From: Rahnella rivi
GTDB lineage: Bacteria > Pseudomonadota > Gammaproteobacteria > Enterobacterales > Enterobacteriaceae
NCBI RefSeq assembly: GCF_019049655.1
Contig: NZ_JAFMOX010000061.1
Span: 124,001 to 188,000 of the forward strand
Direction of reading: 5' to 3'
DNA: 64,000 bases
Shown here: piece after piece, positions 34,441 through 42,920 of the stretch
Numbering within the stretch: position 1 is the first letter of the stretch
Layout of the letters: every line of letters starts with the position of its first letter
Made by a program: the position numbers and the translations under genes
The notes under the pieces: model-generated
What the model was told of the DNA's origin: nothing
Seen by the model: only the letters and a program-made list of their open reading frames with translations
Database searches by the model: none

Positions 34441-35538
34441 ATGAGTAAATTTATCTTCTCTTCGCCAAGAAAGTACGTTCAGGGAAGCGGTGTGCTGGAT
34501 GAGTTAGGGGATTACCTGCCGGCGCTCGGCGGGAAATCTTTCCTGATTGCTGATGACGTGGTCTGGGGCATTATCGGCGAGCGCGTAAAAGCATCGCTGA
34601 GCGCCGCACAGGTCGAATTTCATTATGAACGTTTCAACGGCGAAGCTTCTGCCAGTGAAATCAACCGTCTGGCGGCCATTGCCCGCGAAGCGGGGACGCA
34701 GGTGGTGGTCGGTCTTGGGGGCGGTAAAACCCTCGATACGGTAAAAGCTATCGCGGATGAACTGAAACAAAACGTGGTGATTGTGCCGACGGTGGCCTCA
34801 ACCGATGCGCCGTGCAGTGCGCTGTCAGTGATTTACACCGACGAAGGCGTGTTCGAATCCTACCGTTTCTACAACAAAAACCCGGATCTGGTACTGGTCG
34901 ATACCCAGGTGTGCGCCCAGGCGCCGGTGCGGTTGTTTGCCTCCGGGATTGCAGACGGTCTGGCGACGTTTGTGGAAGCGCAGGCGGTGTTGCGCTCACA
35001 CTCCCACTCGATGGTAGGCGGTGACCCGACTATCGCCGGGATGGCGATTGCTGAAGCCTGTGAAAAAACGCTGCTGACCTACGGTTACAGCGCCTATACC
35101 GCCGTTGAGCAAAAACTGGTGACGCCAGCCGTCGAAGCGGTGGTGGAAGCCAATACGCTGTTGTCCGGTCTGGGCTTTGAAAACGCCGGTCTGGCGGGTG
35201 CTCATGCGATCCACAACGGATTCACCGCGATTTCCGGCGACATTCATCACCTGACGCACGGTGAGAAGGTCGCCTACGGTACCCTGACGCAGATGGTGCT
35301 TGAGCAGCGCCCTGACGAAGAGATCGCCAAATACGTGCGCTTCTACCGTTCAATCAAAATGCCTACCACGCTCAAAGAGATGCATCTGGAAAATGAAACC
35401 TTTGCCAGCCTGGTAAAAGTGGGTGCACTGGCGAACGGCGAGGGCGATACGCTGGGCAACCTGAATCCGCATCTGTCGGCAGAAGACGTTGCCAGCGCCA
35501 TTCTGGCGGTCGATGCGTTCAGCAAGTCAGTGAAGTAA
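34441..35538 (+). CDS. gldA: Glycerol dehydrogenase-like, zinc-dependent (GldA family)
   Basis: This 365-residue cytosolic enzyme of the iron/zinc-containing polyol dehydrogenase fold has the NAD-binding block GLGGGKTLDTVKA near 91-103. The substrate loop is PTVASTDAPCSALSV near 118-132. The metal ligands lie in the stretch GIADGLATFVEA (Asp near 171), in AHAIHNGF (His near 254) and in LTHGEKVAYG (His near 271). It oxidises glycerol to dihydroxyacetone with NAD+ or the reverse with other hydroxyketones. It is a single-gene unit followed by a hairpin. The symbol is by family likeness. Confidence 0.88.
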   Translation: MSKFIFSSPRKYVQGSGVLDELGDYLPALGGKSFLIADDVVWGIIGERVKASLSAAQVEFHYERFNGEASASEINRLAAIAREAGTQVVVGLGGGKTLDTVKAIADELKQNVVIVPTVASTDAPCSALSVIYTDEGVFESYRFYNKNPDLVLVDTQVCAQAPVRLFASGIADGLATFVEAQAVLRSHSHSMVGGDPTIAGMAIAEACEKTLLTYGYSAYTAVEQKLVTPAVEAVVEANTLLSGLGFENAGLAGAHAIHNGFTAISGDIHHLTHGEKVAYGTLTQMVLEQRPDEEIAKYVRFYRSIKMPTTLKEMHLENETFASLVKVGALANGEGDTLGNLNPHLSAEDVASAILAVDAFSKSVK

Positions 35539-35545
35539 ATAGTGC

Positions 35546-35568
35546 GTCCTCCCCTGCGCGGGGAGGAC
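35546..35568. terminator. Bidirectional hairpin between gldA and yjiN
   Basis: GTCCTCCCC and GGGGAGGAC are perfect arms around a five-base loop between the converging genes. The T run after it is weak. Confidence 0.6.
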
Positions 35569-35571
35569 ATT

Positions 35572-36858
35572 TCAGAACCGCGCCATCGCCCACGGCAGTA
35601 CTACCGGCAGTTGCGACAGCAGATACAGCACCAGCCCGATAAACGCGCCAACCAGCGTGCCGTTGATGCGGATAAACTGTAAATCCTTACCGATGTTCAG
35701 CTCGATTTGCCGCGACATGTCACGCGGATCCCAGCCTTTGACCGTATCGCTGATGTGGCGGGTGAGGAAGGTGGCGAAATCCGGCGCGAGTTTACCGGCG
35801 ATGGTTTCCATTTGCAGATTCAGCGAAGCCCGCAGTTTTTCATCCTGTGCCAGCGCATTTCCCAGCCACTGGCCGGATTCGGTGACTTTGACAAACACCC
35901 GCGAATCCTCGCTTTCTAAATCTTCCTTCAGCCAGTTACGCATGTCGCCCCACAGTTGCAGCACGTAGGCGTTCAGCTTCTCGTCATCTTTCAGGTACTG
36001 CTTAATTTCTTCGGCTTTCTGCGCCGTCGCCGGATCGTTTTGCAGCTTCCAGATAAAACTCTGCACCGAGCGGTCAAAGCCTTTGCGAAAGGCGTGGGTT
36101 TTATCGTTGCCCATATCGTCGAGCACCGAATTCACCGCATTGGACACCATATCCGCGCCGTTGCGTCCCAGCCAGCCGGTGGGCAGCAGTTTGGCCGTCA
36201 GGGGGTGTTCACGCTTCATCCAGCCGACGATTTGCGCCGAAATAAACTGCCGGGTGCTGTCCTTTGCCAGCAACACTTCCAGCTGATCCATGGCCTGATC
36301 GAGCAACTCCTGATGGCGGCCATTTCGGGTCAGGCTTTCCAGCAGCGTGGCGATGGATGACGAGAGATCGATTTTGTCGATCACCCGGTACAACGCGCGG
36401 CGAATCAGCTGCGCGATGCGCTGATCGTCAGTGACATCCAGAAAACCGCGGATCATTTTAATGGCGTAGCGGGCAAAACGTTGGGCGTTGTCCGGTGCGT
36501 TCAGCCAGTCGGTCAGCATCCGCGCCGGATCGTGCTGGCGGATAAGGTTTATCAGCGTGGCGGGTGCGAGGAACTTTTCCTGCACGAACACCGCCAGATT
36601 GTCGGCGATTTTGTCTTTGTTTCGCGGGATGATCGCCGTATGTGTGGAAACAAACGGCACCGGCACACGGCGGAACAACGCCACCACGGCGAACCAGTCA
36701 GCCATTGCGCCGACCATAGCGGCTTCGGAAATGGCTTTCAGCCCGGAAACCCAGAAATTGGGTGGCAGAAAAAGGGTGATCACAAACAGGGCCGCAGCAA
36801 TCAGCAGCAGCCCCAGCGCGTTACGTTTACTTCGGCGAAGTTCTTGTTCTTTATCCAT
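35572..36858 (-). CDS. yjiN: DUF445 membrane protein YjiN
   Basis: This 428-residue protein of the DUF445 family has two N-terminal transmembrane segments (about 13-32 and 42-60), a large mostly helical body, and a C-terminal hydrophobic hairpin (about 402-423, [18 protein letters not shown]). This matches E. coli YjiN, an inner-membrane protein of unknown role. The conserved FPP-type and [13 protein letters not shown] blocks near 52-66 are present. It is divergent from yojI with 149 bp between starts. Confidence 0.88.
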   Translation of the reverse strand: MDKEQELRRSKRNALGLLLIAAALFVITLFLPPNFWVSGLKAISEAAMVGAMADWFAVVALFRRVPVPFVSTHTAIIPRNKDKIADNLAVFVQEKFLAPATLINLIRQHDPARMLTDWLNAPDNAQRFARYAIKMIRGFLDVTDDQRIAQLIRRALYRVIDKIDLSSSIATLLESLTRNGRHQELLDQAMDQLEVLLAKDSTRQFISAQIVGWMKREHPLTAKLLPTGWLGRNGADMVSNAVNSVLDDMGNDKTHAFRKGFDRSVQSFIWKLQNDPATAQKAEEIKQYLKDDEKLNAYVLQLWGDMRNWLKEDLESEDSRVFVKVTESGQWLGNALAQDEKLRASLNLQMETIAGKLAPDFATFLTRHISDTVKGWDPRDMSRQIELNIGKDLQFIRINGTLVGAFIGLVLYLLSQLPVVLPWAMARF

Positions 36859-36921
36859 GGCCCCAGTTTAGGAAGCGAAAAGCAGGCTGTCAGCTTTTTT
36901 CTCCGTGGCGAAGAGAGTTGA

Positions 36922-36940
36922 TAAAATGAGAATTATTCTT
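36922..36940 (+). promoter_or_regulatory. Candidate Fur box upstream of yojI
   Basis: The 19-bp sequence centred on ATGAGAATTATTCTT matches the Fur consensus (GATAATGATAATCATTATC) at 13 of 19 positions. It has the expected inverted-repeat form and lies about 70 bp before the yojI start. It suggests iron-regulated expression. Confidence 0.6.
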
Positions 36941-36943
36941 GAT

Positions 36944-36960
36944 ATGAGACAATGTCTCAT
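36944..36960. promoter_or_regulatory. Perfect palindrome between the Fur box and yojI
   Basis: ATGAGAC-AAT-GTCTCAT is a perfect 17-bp palindrome 48 bp before the yojI start and 3 bp after the Fur box. It may bind a second regulator or form a leader hairpin. Confidence 0.5.
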
Positions 36961-37007
36961 TAAACTGCCTGCAATCAGGTTTCTGGCATTCACAATGAGA
37001 GCATTTC

Positions 37008-38666
37008 ATGGAGTTGTTACGCGTCGTTTTTAAGCAGTATCGCTGGCCGTTTTTGGGCGTCATGTTGCTGAGCCTGCTCAGCGCCATTCTGGGCATTGGC
37101 CTGATCGCGTTTATCAATCTTAAACTGATAGAAACAACCCACGCTTCCCTGATGGTCTTACCGCAATTTCTCGGCTTATTGCTTCTGCTGATGGTGGTGA
37201 CCCTCGGTTCACAACTGGCGCTGACGATTCTCGGTCACCATTTTATTTACCGTCTGCGCGGCCAGTTCATCAAACGTATTTTAGATACCGACATCGAGCG
37301 CATTGAACAAATCGGCAACGCGCAGCTGCTGGCCAGTCTGGGCAGCGATATCCGTAATATCACCCTGGCGTTTGTGCGTCTGCCGGAGCTGGTGCAGGGG
37401 ATTATCCTGACCCTCGGTTGCGCCGCGTATCTGGCCTGGCTGTCACCGAAAATGCTGCTGGTGACGGTTATCTGGCTGGTGATCACCATTGTCGGCGGTT
37501 TCAAACTGGTGTCGCACGTTTACAGCCATCTGGCGAAAGTGCGTGAAGCGGAAGACAAACTGCAAACCGACTATCAGAAAGTCATCGAAGGGCGCAAAGA
37601 GCTGGCGCTTAACCGCGAACGGGCGCGCCATCTGTTTGATGATGTTTACCGCAAAGACGCCGAGGAGTACCGCTACCACATTATTCGTGCCGATACCTTT
37701 CACCTGAGCGCCGTGAACTGGTCGAATATCATGATGCTGGGGGCGATCGGGCTGGTCTTCTTTATGGCAAACACGCTGGGCTGGTCAAATACCGATGTCG
37801 CCGCGACCTATTCCCTGACGCTGCTGTTCCTGCGCACGCCGATGCTGCAGGCCGTGGGCGCGTTGCCGACGCTGCTCAGCGCACAGGTGGCCTTTGGCAA
37901 ACTGAAAGCCCTGAAACTGGCGCAATACCAGGAGGAGTTCACGCCGCCGGTGGTGACGACCCGCTGGCAGACACTCGAACTGCGCGATCTGGTGTTCAGC
38001 TATGAAGGCAAAGAAGATCATGCCGGTTTTGGCATCGGGCCGCTGAACCTGACCATCACCCGTGGCGAACTGGTGTTTCTGATTGGCGGCAACGGCAGCG
38101 GAAAGTCTACTCTGGCGATGCTTCTGACCGGGCTTTATCACCCGCGCGGCGGGCAAATATTGCTCGACGGTGTTGCGGTTACCGCGCAGAACGCGGAGCA
38201 ATACCGGCAGATTTTCTCGGCAGTATTCACCGATTTCCATCTCTTTGGTCAGCTGATGGGGCCGCAGGGGCAGGCACCCGATCCGCAGGTGGTGGAAGAC
38301 TGGCTGCAACGCCTGAAAATGAAAGAAAAACTTCAGTTCAGCGGCAACGAAGTGACCAATCTGCAACTCTCCGCAGGGCAGCGTAAGCGCGTGGCGCTGC
38401 TGCTGGCGGCGGCTGAGGGGCGCGATTTTCTGTTACTGGATGAATGGGCTGCCGATCAGGATCCGCAATTTCGCCGGACGTTTTATCGCGAACTTCTGCC
38501 GCAACTGCGTAACATGGGCAAAACCGTACTGGCAATCAGCCACGATGATCACTATTTTGAACACGCCGATCGTCTGCTGGAAATGCGACAGGGTAAACTT
38601 AAAGAGCTGCACGGGCAGGAGCGCGCTGACGCCAGCCGCGATGCGGTCGCACAAATCGGTCTTTAA
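37008..38666 (+). CDS. yojI: Cyclic-peptide export ABC transporter YojI
   Basis: This 552-residue half-transporter has an N-terminal six-helix domain (about 1-300) and a C-terminal ATPase. Walker A is GGNGSGKST near 361-369, the signature is LSAGQRKR near 450, Walker B is [12 protein letters not shown] near 470, and the switch His is in ISHDDH near 508. It is closely similar to E. coli YojI, which exports microcin J25 with TolC. It belongs to the SyrD/PvdE-like cyclic-peptide exporters, which also include siderophore-precursor pumps. A Fur box and a palindrome lie upstream. An unknown membrane protein follows 29 bp after and is probably co-transcribed. Confidence 0.93.
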   Translation: MELLRVVFKQYRWPFLGVMLLSLLSAILGIGLIAFINLKLIETTHASLMVLPQFLGLLLLLMVVTLGSQLALTILGHHFIYRLRGQFIKRILDTDIERIEQIGNAQLLASLGSDIRNITLAFVRLPELVQGIILTLGCAAYLAWLSPKMLLVTVIWLVITIVGGFKLVSHVYSHLAKVREAEDKLQTDYQKVIEGRKELALNRERARHLFDDVYRKDAEEYRYHIIRADTFHLSAVNWSNIMMLGAIGLVFFMANTLGWSNTDVAATYSLTLLFLRTPMLQAVGALPTLLSAQVAFGKLKALKLAQYQEEFTPPVVTTRWQTLELRDLVFSYEGKEDHAGFGIGPLNLTITRGELVFLIGGNGSGKSTLAMLLTGLYHPRGGQILLDGVAVTAQNAEQYRQIFSAVFTDFHLFGQLMGPQGQAPDPQVVEDWLQRLKMKEKLQFSGNEVTNLQLSAGQRKRVALLLAAAEGRDFLLLDEWAADQDPQFRRTFYRELLPQLRNMGKTVLAISHDDHYFEHADRLLEMRQGKLKELHGQERADASRDAVAQIGL

Positions 38667-38695
38667 GCGACGTTTTTCGAGATAAAGGAACACTC

Positions 38696-39514
38696 ATGAA
38701 CTGGAACGAAGTGATGGTGTGGGGCATCAGCGGTGTGGTGCTGGCGTCGGTGCTCAGCCTGTTACATAAAAAGGGCAAACTGGGCCGCGTGCCCGGCATC
38801 ATCCTGTTTGTTGTGCTGATTGTGGGCGGCGCAATAGTGTGGGGCGGGGTGATTAAGCCGCGCGTCATGGGCGAAAGCGAAGAGCAGAAAATCGACAGCG
38901 CGCTTTCCGAACTGCCGCTGTATGGCACCATCAGAACACAGGAACCGGCGCTGTATGCGCAGATCCGCCGCGATATTTTGCAGATGAAGAAGGAAGGGAA
39001 ACCGCAGCAGGAAGCCATTGATACCGTGAAACCGAGGGTGTCTGAGTTGCTGTCTGCTCGCATTGTTCATGCGCCGGATGCGGCGGTGAATGCAGCGATG
39101 CAGGTCAATCTCGAAGAGATGCAGACCCTGCTGGCGCGCAAAGACGGTTCCTGCTTTAAGTTTCTCTATCCGCAGGTGAGCGGCGGGGTGAACACCGCGC
39201 AGGTGCTGCCGCCGGAGCTGTTCCGCAAAGATCTGAGTACCATGAACGATTTACTGCTGGCGACCGGGCCGGGTCAGACCGATCTGCCGGTGGCGGTGAG
39301 CACCGAAAAAGTCATCCTGATGATGGCGCCGGTGCGCGAAGCGCTGGGAAATATGTACGGCGATCAGTTGCAAATGTTCAGCGACCTGACCAAGCCGGAT
39401 GTTGATCGCGAAAAAGTGTGTGAGATTTCCATCAGCCTCTATTCCGGCATTCTGGCGCTTCAGCCCGCCGATTCTGCGGCCATCCTGCGCCAGATGCTGG
39501 GTAAACCCAACTGA
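38696..39514 (+). CDS. Hypothetical membrane-anchored protein, yojI operon
   Basis: This 272-residue protein was not recognised. Two hydrophobic helices near 9-20 and 35-51 are followed by a soluble region of about 220 residues, probably periplasmic. That region is rich in short helices and has only two Cys (near 152 and 241) that might pair. AAAGGA lies 8 bp before the ATG. It starts 29 bp after yojI with no terminator, so it likely shares the iron-linked yojI transcript. No catalytic motif is visible. Confidence 0.7.
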   Translation: MNWNEVMVWGISGVVLASVLSLLHKKGKLGRVPGIILFVVLIVGGAIVWGGVIKPRVMGESEEQKIDSALSELPLYGTIRTQEPALYAQIRRDILQMKKEGKPQQEAIDTVKPRVSELLSARIVHAPDAAVNAAMQVNLEEMQTLLARKDGSCFKFLYPQVSGGVNTAQVLPPELFRKDLSTMNDLLLATGPGQTDLPVAVSTEKVILMMAPVREALGNMYGDQLQMFSDLTKPDVDREKVCEISISLYSGILALQPADSAAILRQMLGKPN

Positions 39515-39665
39515 TCCCCACGGACGGTACGCGCCCGCGTGCTGTCCGTGAAGATACGGATTCAGACAAACAGACAATCCCTACTACTTTTCCGACTAAG
39601 AACAGGTATTCTTAGCCGGAAATTCATAAAACAATAATTTACCGAACTTCCGGAATCCTTTTTCT

Positions 39666-42095
39666 ATGCAAAAATTGTTAAGAATGCCGCTGTTGCTGGC
39701 ATTGTTGTCATGTCTGCTGATGACCCCCGCGCTGAGTCAGGGCGATGAAGCCACCGGCCAGCCGGACGCCCAGCAGCCGGTGAAAGTCAACGCCACTACG
39801 GCGTTACCTGCGCTGCAAAAACGTCTGGATCAGCTCAAGCAGCAGGTGTCGGCGGCGAAAACCGATAAGAAATTTACCGGCCTCAACGACGGCGCGCAAA
39901 AGCTGGCCGAAGACGCCGACAAACTGGCCGTGGCGCTGGCACCGCAGCTGGAAGAAGTGCAGGCGCAACTCGACGTTCTCGGCCCTGCGCCGGCGGCGGG
40001 TACGCTGACTGAAACGCCTCAGGTGGTCAGCCAGCGTAATAAACTCAACAACAGCAAAACGTTGCTGACTACCCAGATTGAACAAACCAAAGGTATTGCG
40101 ACCGGTGCGCGAAATCTGTCCTCGCAGATTTCCGGGATGCGCCGTGACGCGCTGAAAACTCAAATCGCGCTCAATACCGGCAGTATTCTCGGCAGCAATT
40201 TCTGGTCACCGCTGATCACGCCAAATGAAGACGATGCCGCGCGCTTTGACGATTTTGGCTCGCAGGTCAGCGATGCCTGGACGCAGGCGTGGAGCCCGGA
40301 CTGGCGCGTCGGCACGGGCATTTATCTGCTGCTGGCGCTGTTGATTGGCGTGTTTGGCCGGAAAACGCTGGATCGCCCGATGAACTGGATCCTGCCGCGC
40401 TGGTTGCCGCAGGGGCGTTTTCGCCGCAGTTTCCTGGCCTGTTTCACCACCCTGAGCACCACCTTTACGCTGGGCATCAGCGTTCAGTTACTCGGTTTTA
40501 TCTTCACCCGCCTGCCGGACACGTCGCAGTGGGTGAATGAATTTGCCGAACAACTGGTTGAACTGACCTATTTCTCGGCGGTGATCGCCGGTCTGGGTAT
40601 CGCGTTACTGTCTAACGGCCATCCGTCGTGGCGTTTACCGGGCATCGCTGATCCGCTGGCGAAAACGCTGGCGTCATTCCCGGTGCTGCTGGCGGGCTTT
40701 ATTTTCCTGTTCGGCATTATCGAACAGCTGAACAATCTGGTCGGCGCGAGCATCGCCGCCACGCTGTTTGGCAATGGTCTGGCGGCGTTGCTGGTGGCGC
40801 TCAACTGTCTGATTGCGCCGCTTCGCGTTAACCGTATGCGCCGTAAAATGCGCGCCGACGGAGAGCAGACCGAAGCGCGCTCCACGCTGGCGGGGCTTAT
40901 CCATCTGGTGATCAGCCTGACGGCCTTCGTCATTCTGATCGCCTTGCTGATTGGCTATATTCCGCTGGCGCGTTTTGTCACCTTCGAACTGTTGTGGATC
41001 GGTCTGGTGGTTTGCAGCCTGTATCTGCTGATTCACTTCTGGGTCGATCTGTGTGAAAGCGTGTTTTCGGCGACCACACACAGCGGCAAAATCCTTAAAG
41101 GCACGCTGAGCGTCAACGATCGTCACCTGTCGCTGGCGGCGACACTGTGCTCGGCGCTCGGTAAAACAGCGCTGCTGCTGATGGCCGCCGTTGCCTTGCT
41201 TAACGGGACGTTCGGCACCACCACGCCGCTGGAATTGCTGAGTAAAATTGTCGACATGTGGGGCGGTAAAGGCCTCGAAAGCCTGAACATTATTCCGGCG
41301 CACGCGGTCAATGCGGTGCTGTGTCTGGTGGTGGGCTGGTACGTGCTGCGCTCCGCCAAGCGCTGGCTGGATAACGATTTCCTGCCAAAAACCATGATGG
41401 ATCGCGGCATGCGCGCCTCGCTGGTGACGCTGTTCACCAACGTGGGCTATGTGCTGATCATCATGCTGACGCTGTCATCGCTGGGCATTGAGTGGAACAA
41501 ACTGGCGTGGATCGTCAGCGCCTTGTCGGTCGGTATTGGTTTCGGTTTACAGGAGATCGTGAAGAACTTTATCTCCGGTCTGATCCTGCTGACGGAACGT
41601 CCGGTCAAAGTGGGGGATTTGATCAGCATCAGCGGTGTGGAAGGGGATATTCGCCGCATCAACGTTCGCGCCACCGAAATTCAGCTCAGTGATAAATCCA
41701 CGGTGATTGTGCCGAATTCCCAGCTGATTTCGCAGAACGTGCGTAACGCCACCATGGGTAACGCGCAGGGTGTAGCGACCATTGTCCTGACTTTCCCGCT
41801 GGACATCGACCCCGAGCAGGTACGCACGCTGTTACTTGACGCCTACAACCTGCACGAAGCGATTCTGGAAAACCCGCCGCCGTCCGTCAGCTTTAAAGAA
41901 CTGGGGCCGACCGGCATCGTGCTGAGCGTCACCGGTTACGTCAACAGCCCGCGCATGGTAGGCGGAACGCGCAGCGACCTGCTGTACGAAATCCTCAAGA
42001 TGCTGCGCGCTGCCGAAATCAGCCTCAGCCAGACCCAAACCATGGTGTTGGAACAGCCGCTGGCGCGGATTGCGGCGGCAGAAGAATCCTCATAG
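39666..42095 (+). CDS. DUF3772-MscS mechanosensitive channel
   Basis: This 809-residue protein has a signal peptide (to about residue 25, ALS-type cleavage) and an exported coiled-coil DUF3772 domain at about 40-200. About eleven membrane helices then run from 212 to 620. The MscS core at about 590-790 has the conserved SALSVGIGFGLQEIVKNFISG pore-helix region, the GDLISI beta domain and the VPNSQL block. It should be a large MscK/MscM-type channel releasing solutes on hypo-osmotic shock. The stop codon is 3 bp before a large repeat element, so the gene's terminator, if any, lies in the repeat (hairpin at 42127-42152). Confidence 0.92.
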   Translation: MQKLLRMPLLLALLSCLLMTPALSQGDEATGQPDAQQPVKVNATTALPALQKRLDQLKQQVSAAKTDKKFTGLNDGAQKLAEDADKLAVALAPQLEEVQAQLDVLGPAPAAGTLTETPQVVSQRNKLNNSKTLLTTQIEQTKGIATGARNLSSQISGMRRDALKTQIALNTGSILGSNFWSPLITPNEDDAARFDDFGSQVSDAWTQAWSPDWRVGTGIYLLLALLIGVFGRKTLDRPMNWILPRWLPQGRFRRSFLACFTTLSTTFTLGISVQLLGFIFTRLPDTSQWVNEFAEQLVELTYFSAVIAGLGIALLSNGHPSWRLPGIADPLAKTLASFPVLLAGFIFLFGIIEQLNNLVGASIAATLFGNGLAALLVALNCLIAPLRVNRMRRKMRADGEQTEARSTLAGLIHLVISLTAFVILIALLIGYIPLARFVTFELLWIGLVVCSLYLLIHFWVDLCESVFSATTHSGKILKGTLSVNDRHLSLAATLCSALGKTALLLMAAVALLNGTFGTTTPLELLSKIVDMWGGKGLESLNIIPAHAVNAVLCLVVGWYVLRSAKRWLDNDFLPKTMMDRGMRASLVTLFTNVGYVLIIMLTLSSLGIEWNKLAWIVSALSVGIGFGLQEIVKNFISGLILLTERPVKVGDLISISGVEGDIRRINVRATEIQLSDKSTVIVPNSQLISQNVRNATMGNAQGVATIVLTFPLDIDPEQVRTLLLDAYNLHEAILENPPPSVSFKELGPTGIVLSVTGYVNSPRMVGGTRSDLLYEILKMLRAAEISLSQTQTMVLEQPLARIAAAEESS

Positions 42096-42098
42096 TTC

Positions 42099-42400
42099 AA
42101 GGTCATGGGCGCCGGCCCACACCGGGTTAAGGGGCGTAAACGCGCCCCTTAACAATCCCGCGTTTTTTCATTGCGCGTTGCCGCTTGTGGGCTATGTTTC
42201 AGCGGCTCCGGCTATTGCCGTAAAATCAGGCCGCTGCGCGCTGCATCAAGGTCAAGGTCGTGGGCGCCGGCCCACACCGGGTTAAGGGGCGTAAACGCGC
42301 CCCTTAACAATCCGGCGTTTTTTTAACTGCGCGCTGTCGCTCGCTGGCTATGTTTCAGAAACTCCCGCTATTGCCGCAAAATCCCGCCGCTGCGCGGTGC
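42099..42400 (+). repeat. Tandem partial and full repeat units in copy A
   Basis: The sequence from 42099 is repeated from 42254 at a spacing of 155 bp. The shared segments include AAGGTC, GTGGGCGCCGGCCCAC-like stems, the TTAAGGGG hairpin, the GGCTATGTTTCAG block and the CTATTGCCG block. The first copy stops short of the X-arm end. Confidence 0.75.
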
Positions 42401-42559
42401 CCTCCGCTCGGGTTACAACCCGCGCAAAAACACGCGCGGTTTTCCACCACTCTCTCCAGCGTGATTTTTGAGCGCGGCCAATGGCTATGTAATACAAATG
42501 ATTATTGAGACTTAATTTTTGATTTATAAAGTAAAAAATGTGAGGTTTCGCTTTAAAAA

Positions 42560-42862
42560 GCCTCTGGCCGCGCTCAAAACGACGTCGAATGAACGGTGAG
42601 AAACCGCGAGGGTGTTTTTCCGAGCGGGTCCGAACCTGAAATGAGAGGACCGCGAAGCGGCGGCGTTTGCGGCAATAGCGGTAGCCGCTGGAATATAGCC
42701 CGCGAGCGGTAGCGCGCAGTAAAAAGACGTGGGAGATCCAAGAGGGGCCCGTCCTGGCCCCTTTTGGGCGGTTTCGGCGACAGCCGCTGAGCGATCACCG
42801 CACGTGAGAAACCGAAACTTTCACCAGGCCCCAAAAGGTCGGGTTCAACCCTTGGAATAGCC
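42560..42862 (-). repeat. Y arm of copy A, inverted match to 59101-59407
   Basis: The complement of 42560-42830 matches 59137-59407 at 265 of 271 positions with no gap. A further 30 bp beyond (to 42862) match less well. A second shorter direct repeat lies at 42866-42901, a copy of 42785-42821 (GCGGCTGAGCGATCACC and following). Confidence 0.8.
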
Positions 42863-42920
42863 TGAGCGGCTGAGCGATCACCACACGTGAGAAACCGAAA
42901 CTCTCTCGATCTAATGAGTC

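Larger units (their letters stand above)
42096..42905. repeat. Composite repeat element, copy A
   Basis: This block fills the whole gap between the MscS-type gene and the cusA-like gene. From left to right it holds a partial unit (42099-42247) and an AAGGTC hexamer pair (42248-42259). A full unit follows with a GTGGGC/GCCCAC stem and the TTAAGGGGCG/CGCCCCTTAA hairpin. Then comes an X arm (to 42479), a core of about 85 bp, and a Y arm (42560-42862). The core is bounded by inverted GAGCGCGGCC/GGCCGCGCTC. X and Y are diverged inverted copies of each other. Copy B at 59.0-59.7 kb is a reverse-orientation relative. ORFs through the block are repeat translations, not genes. Confidence 0.8.
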
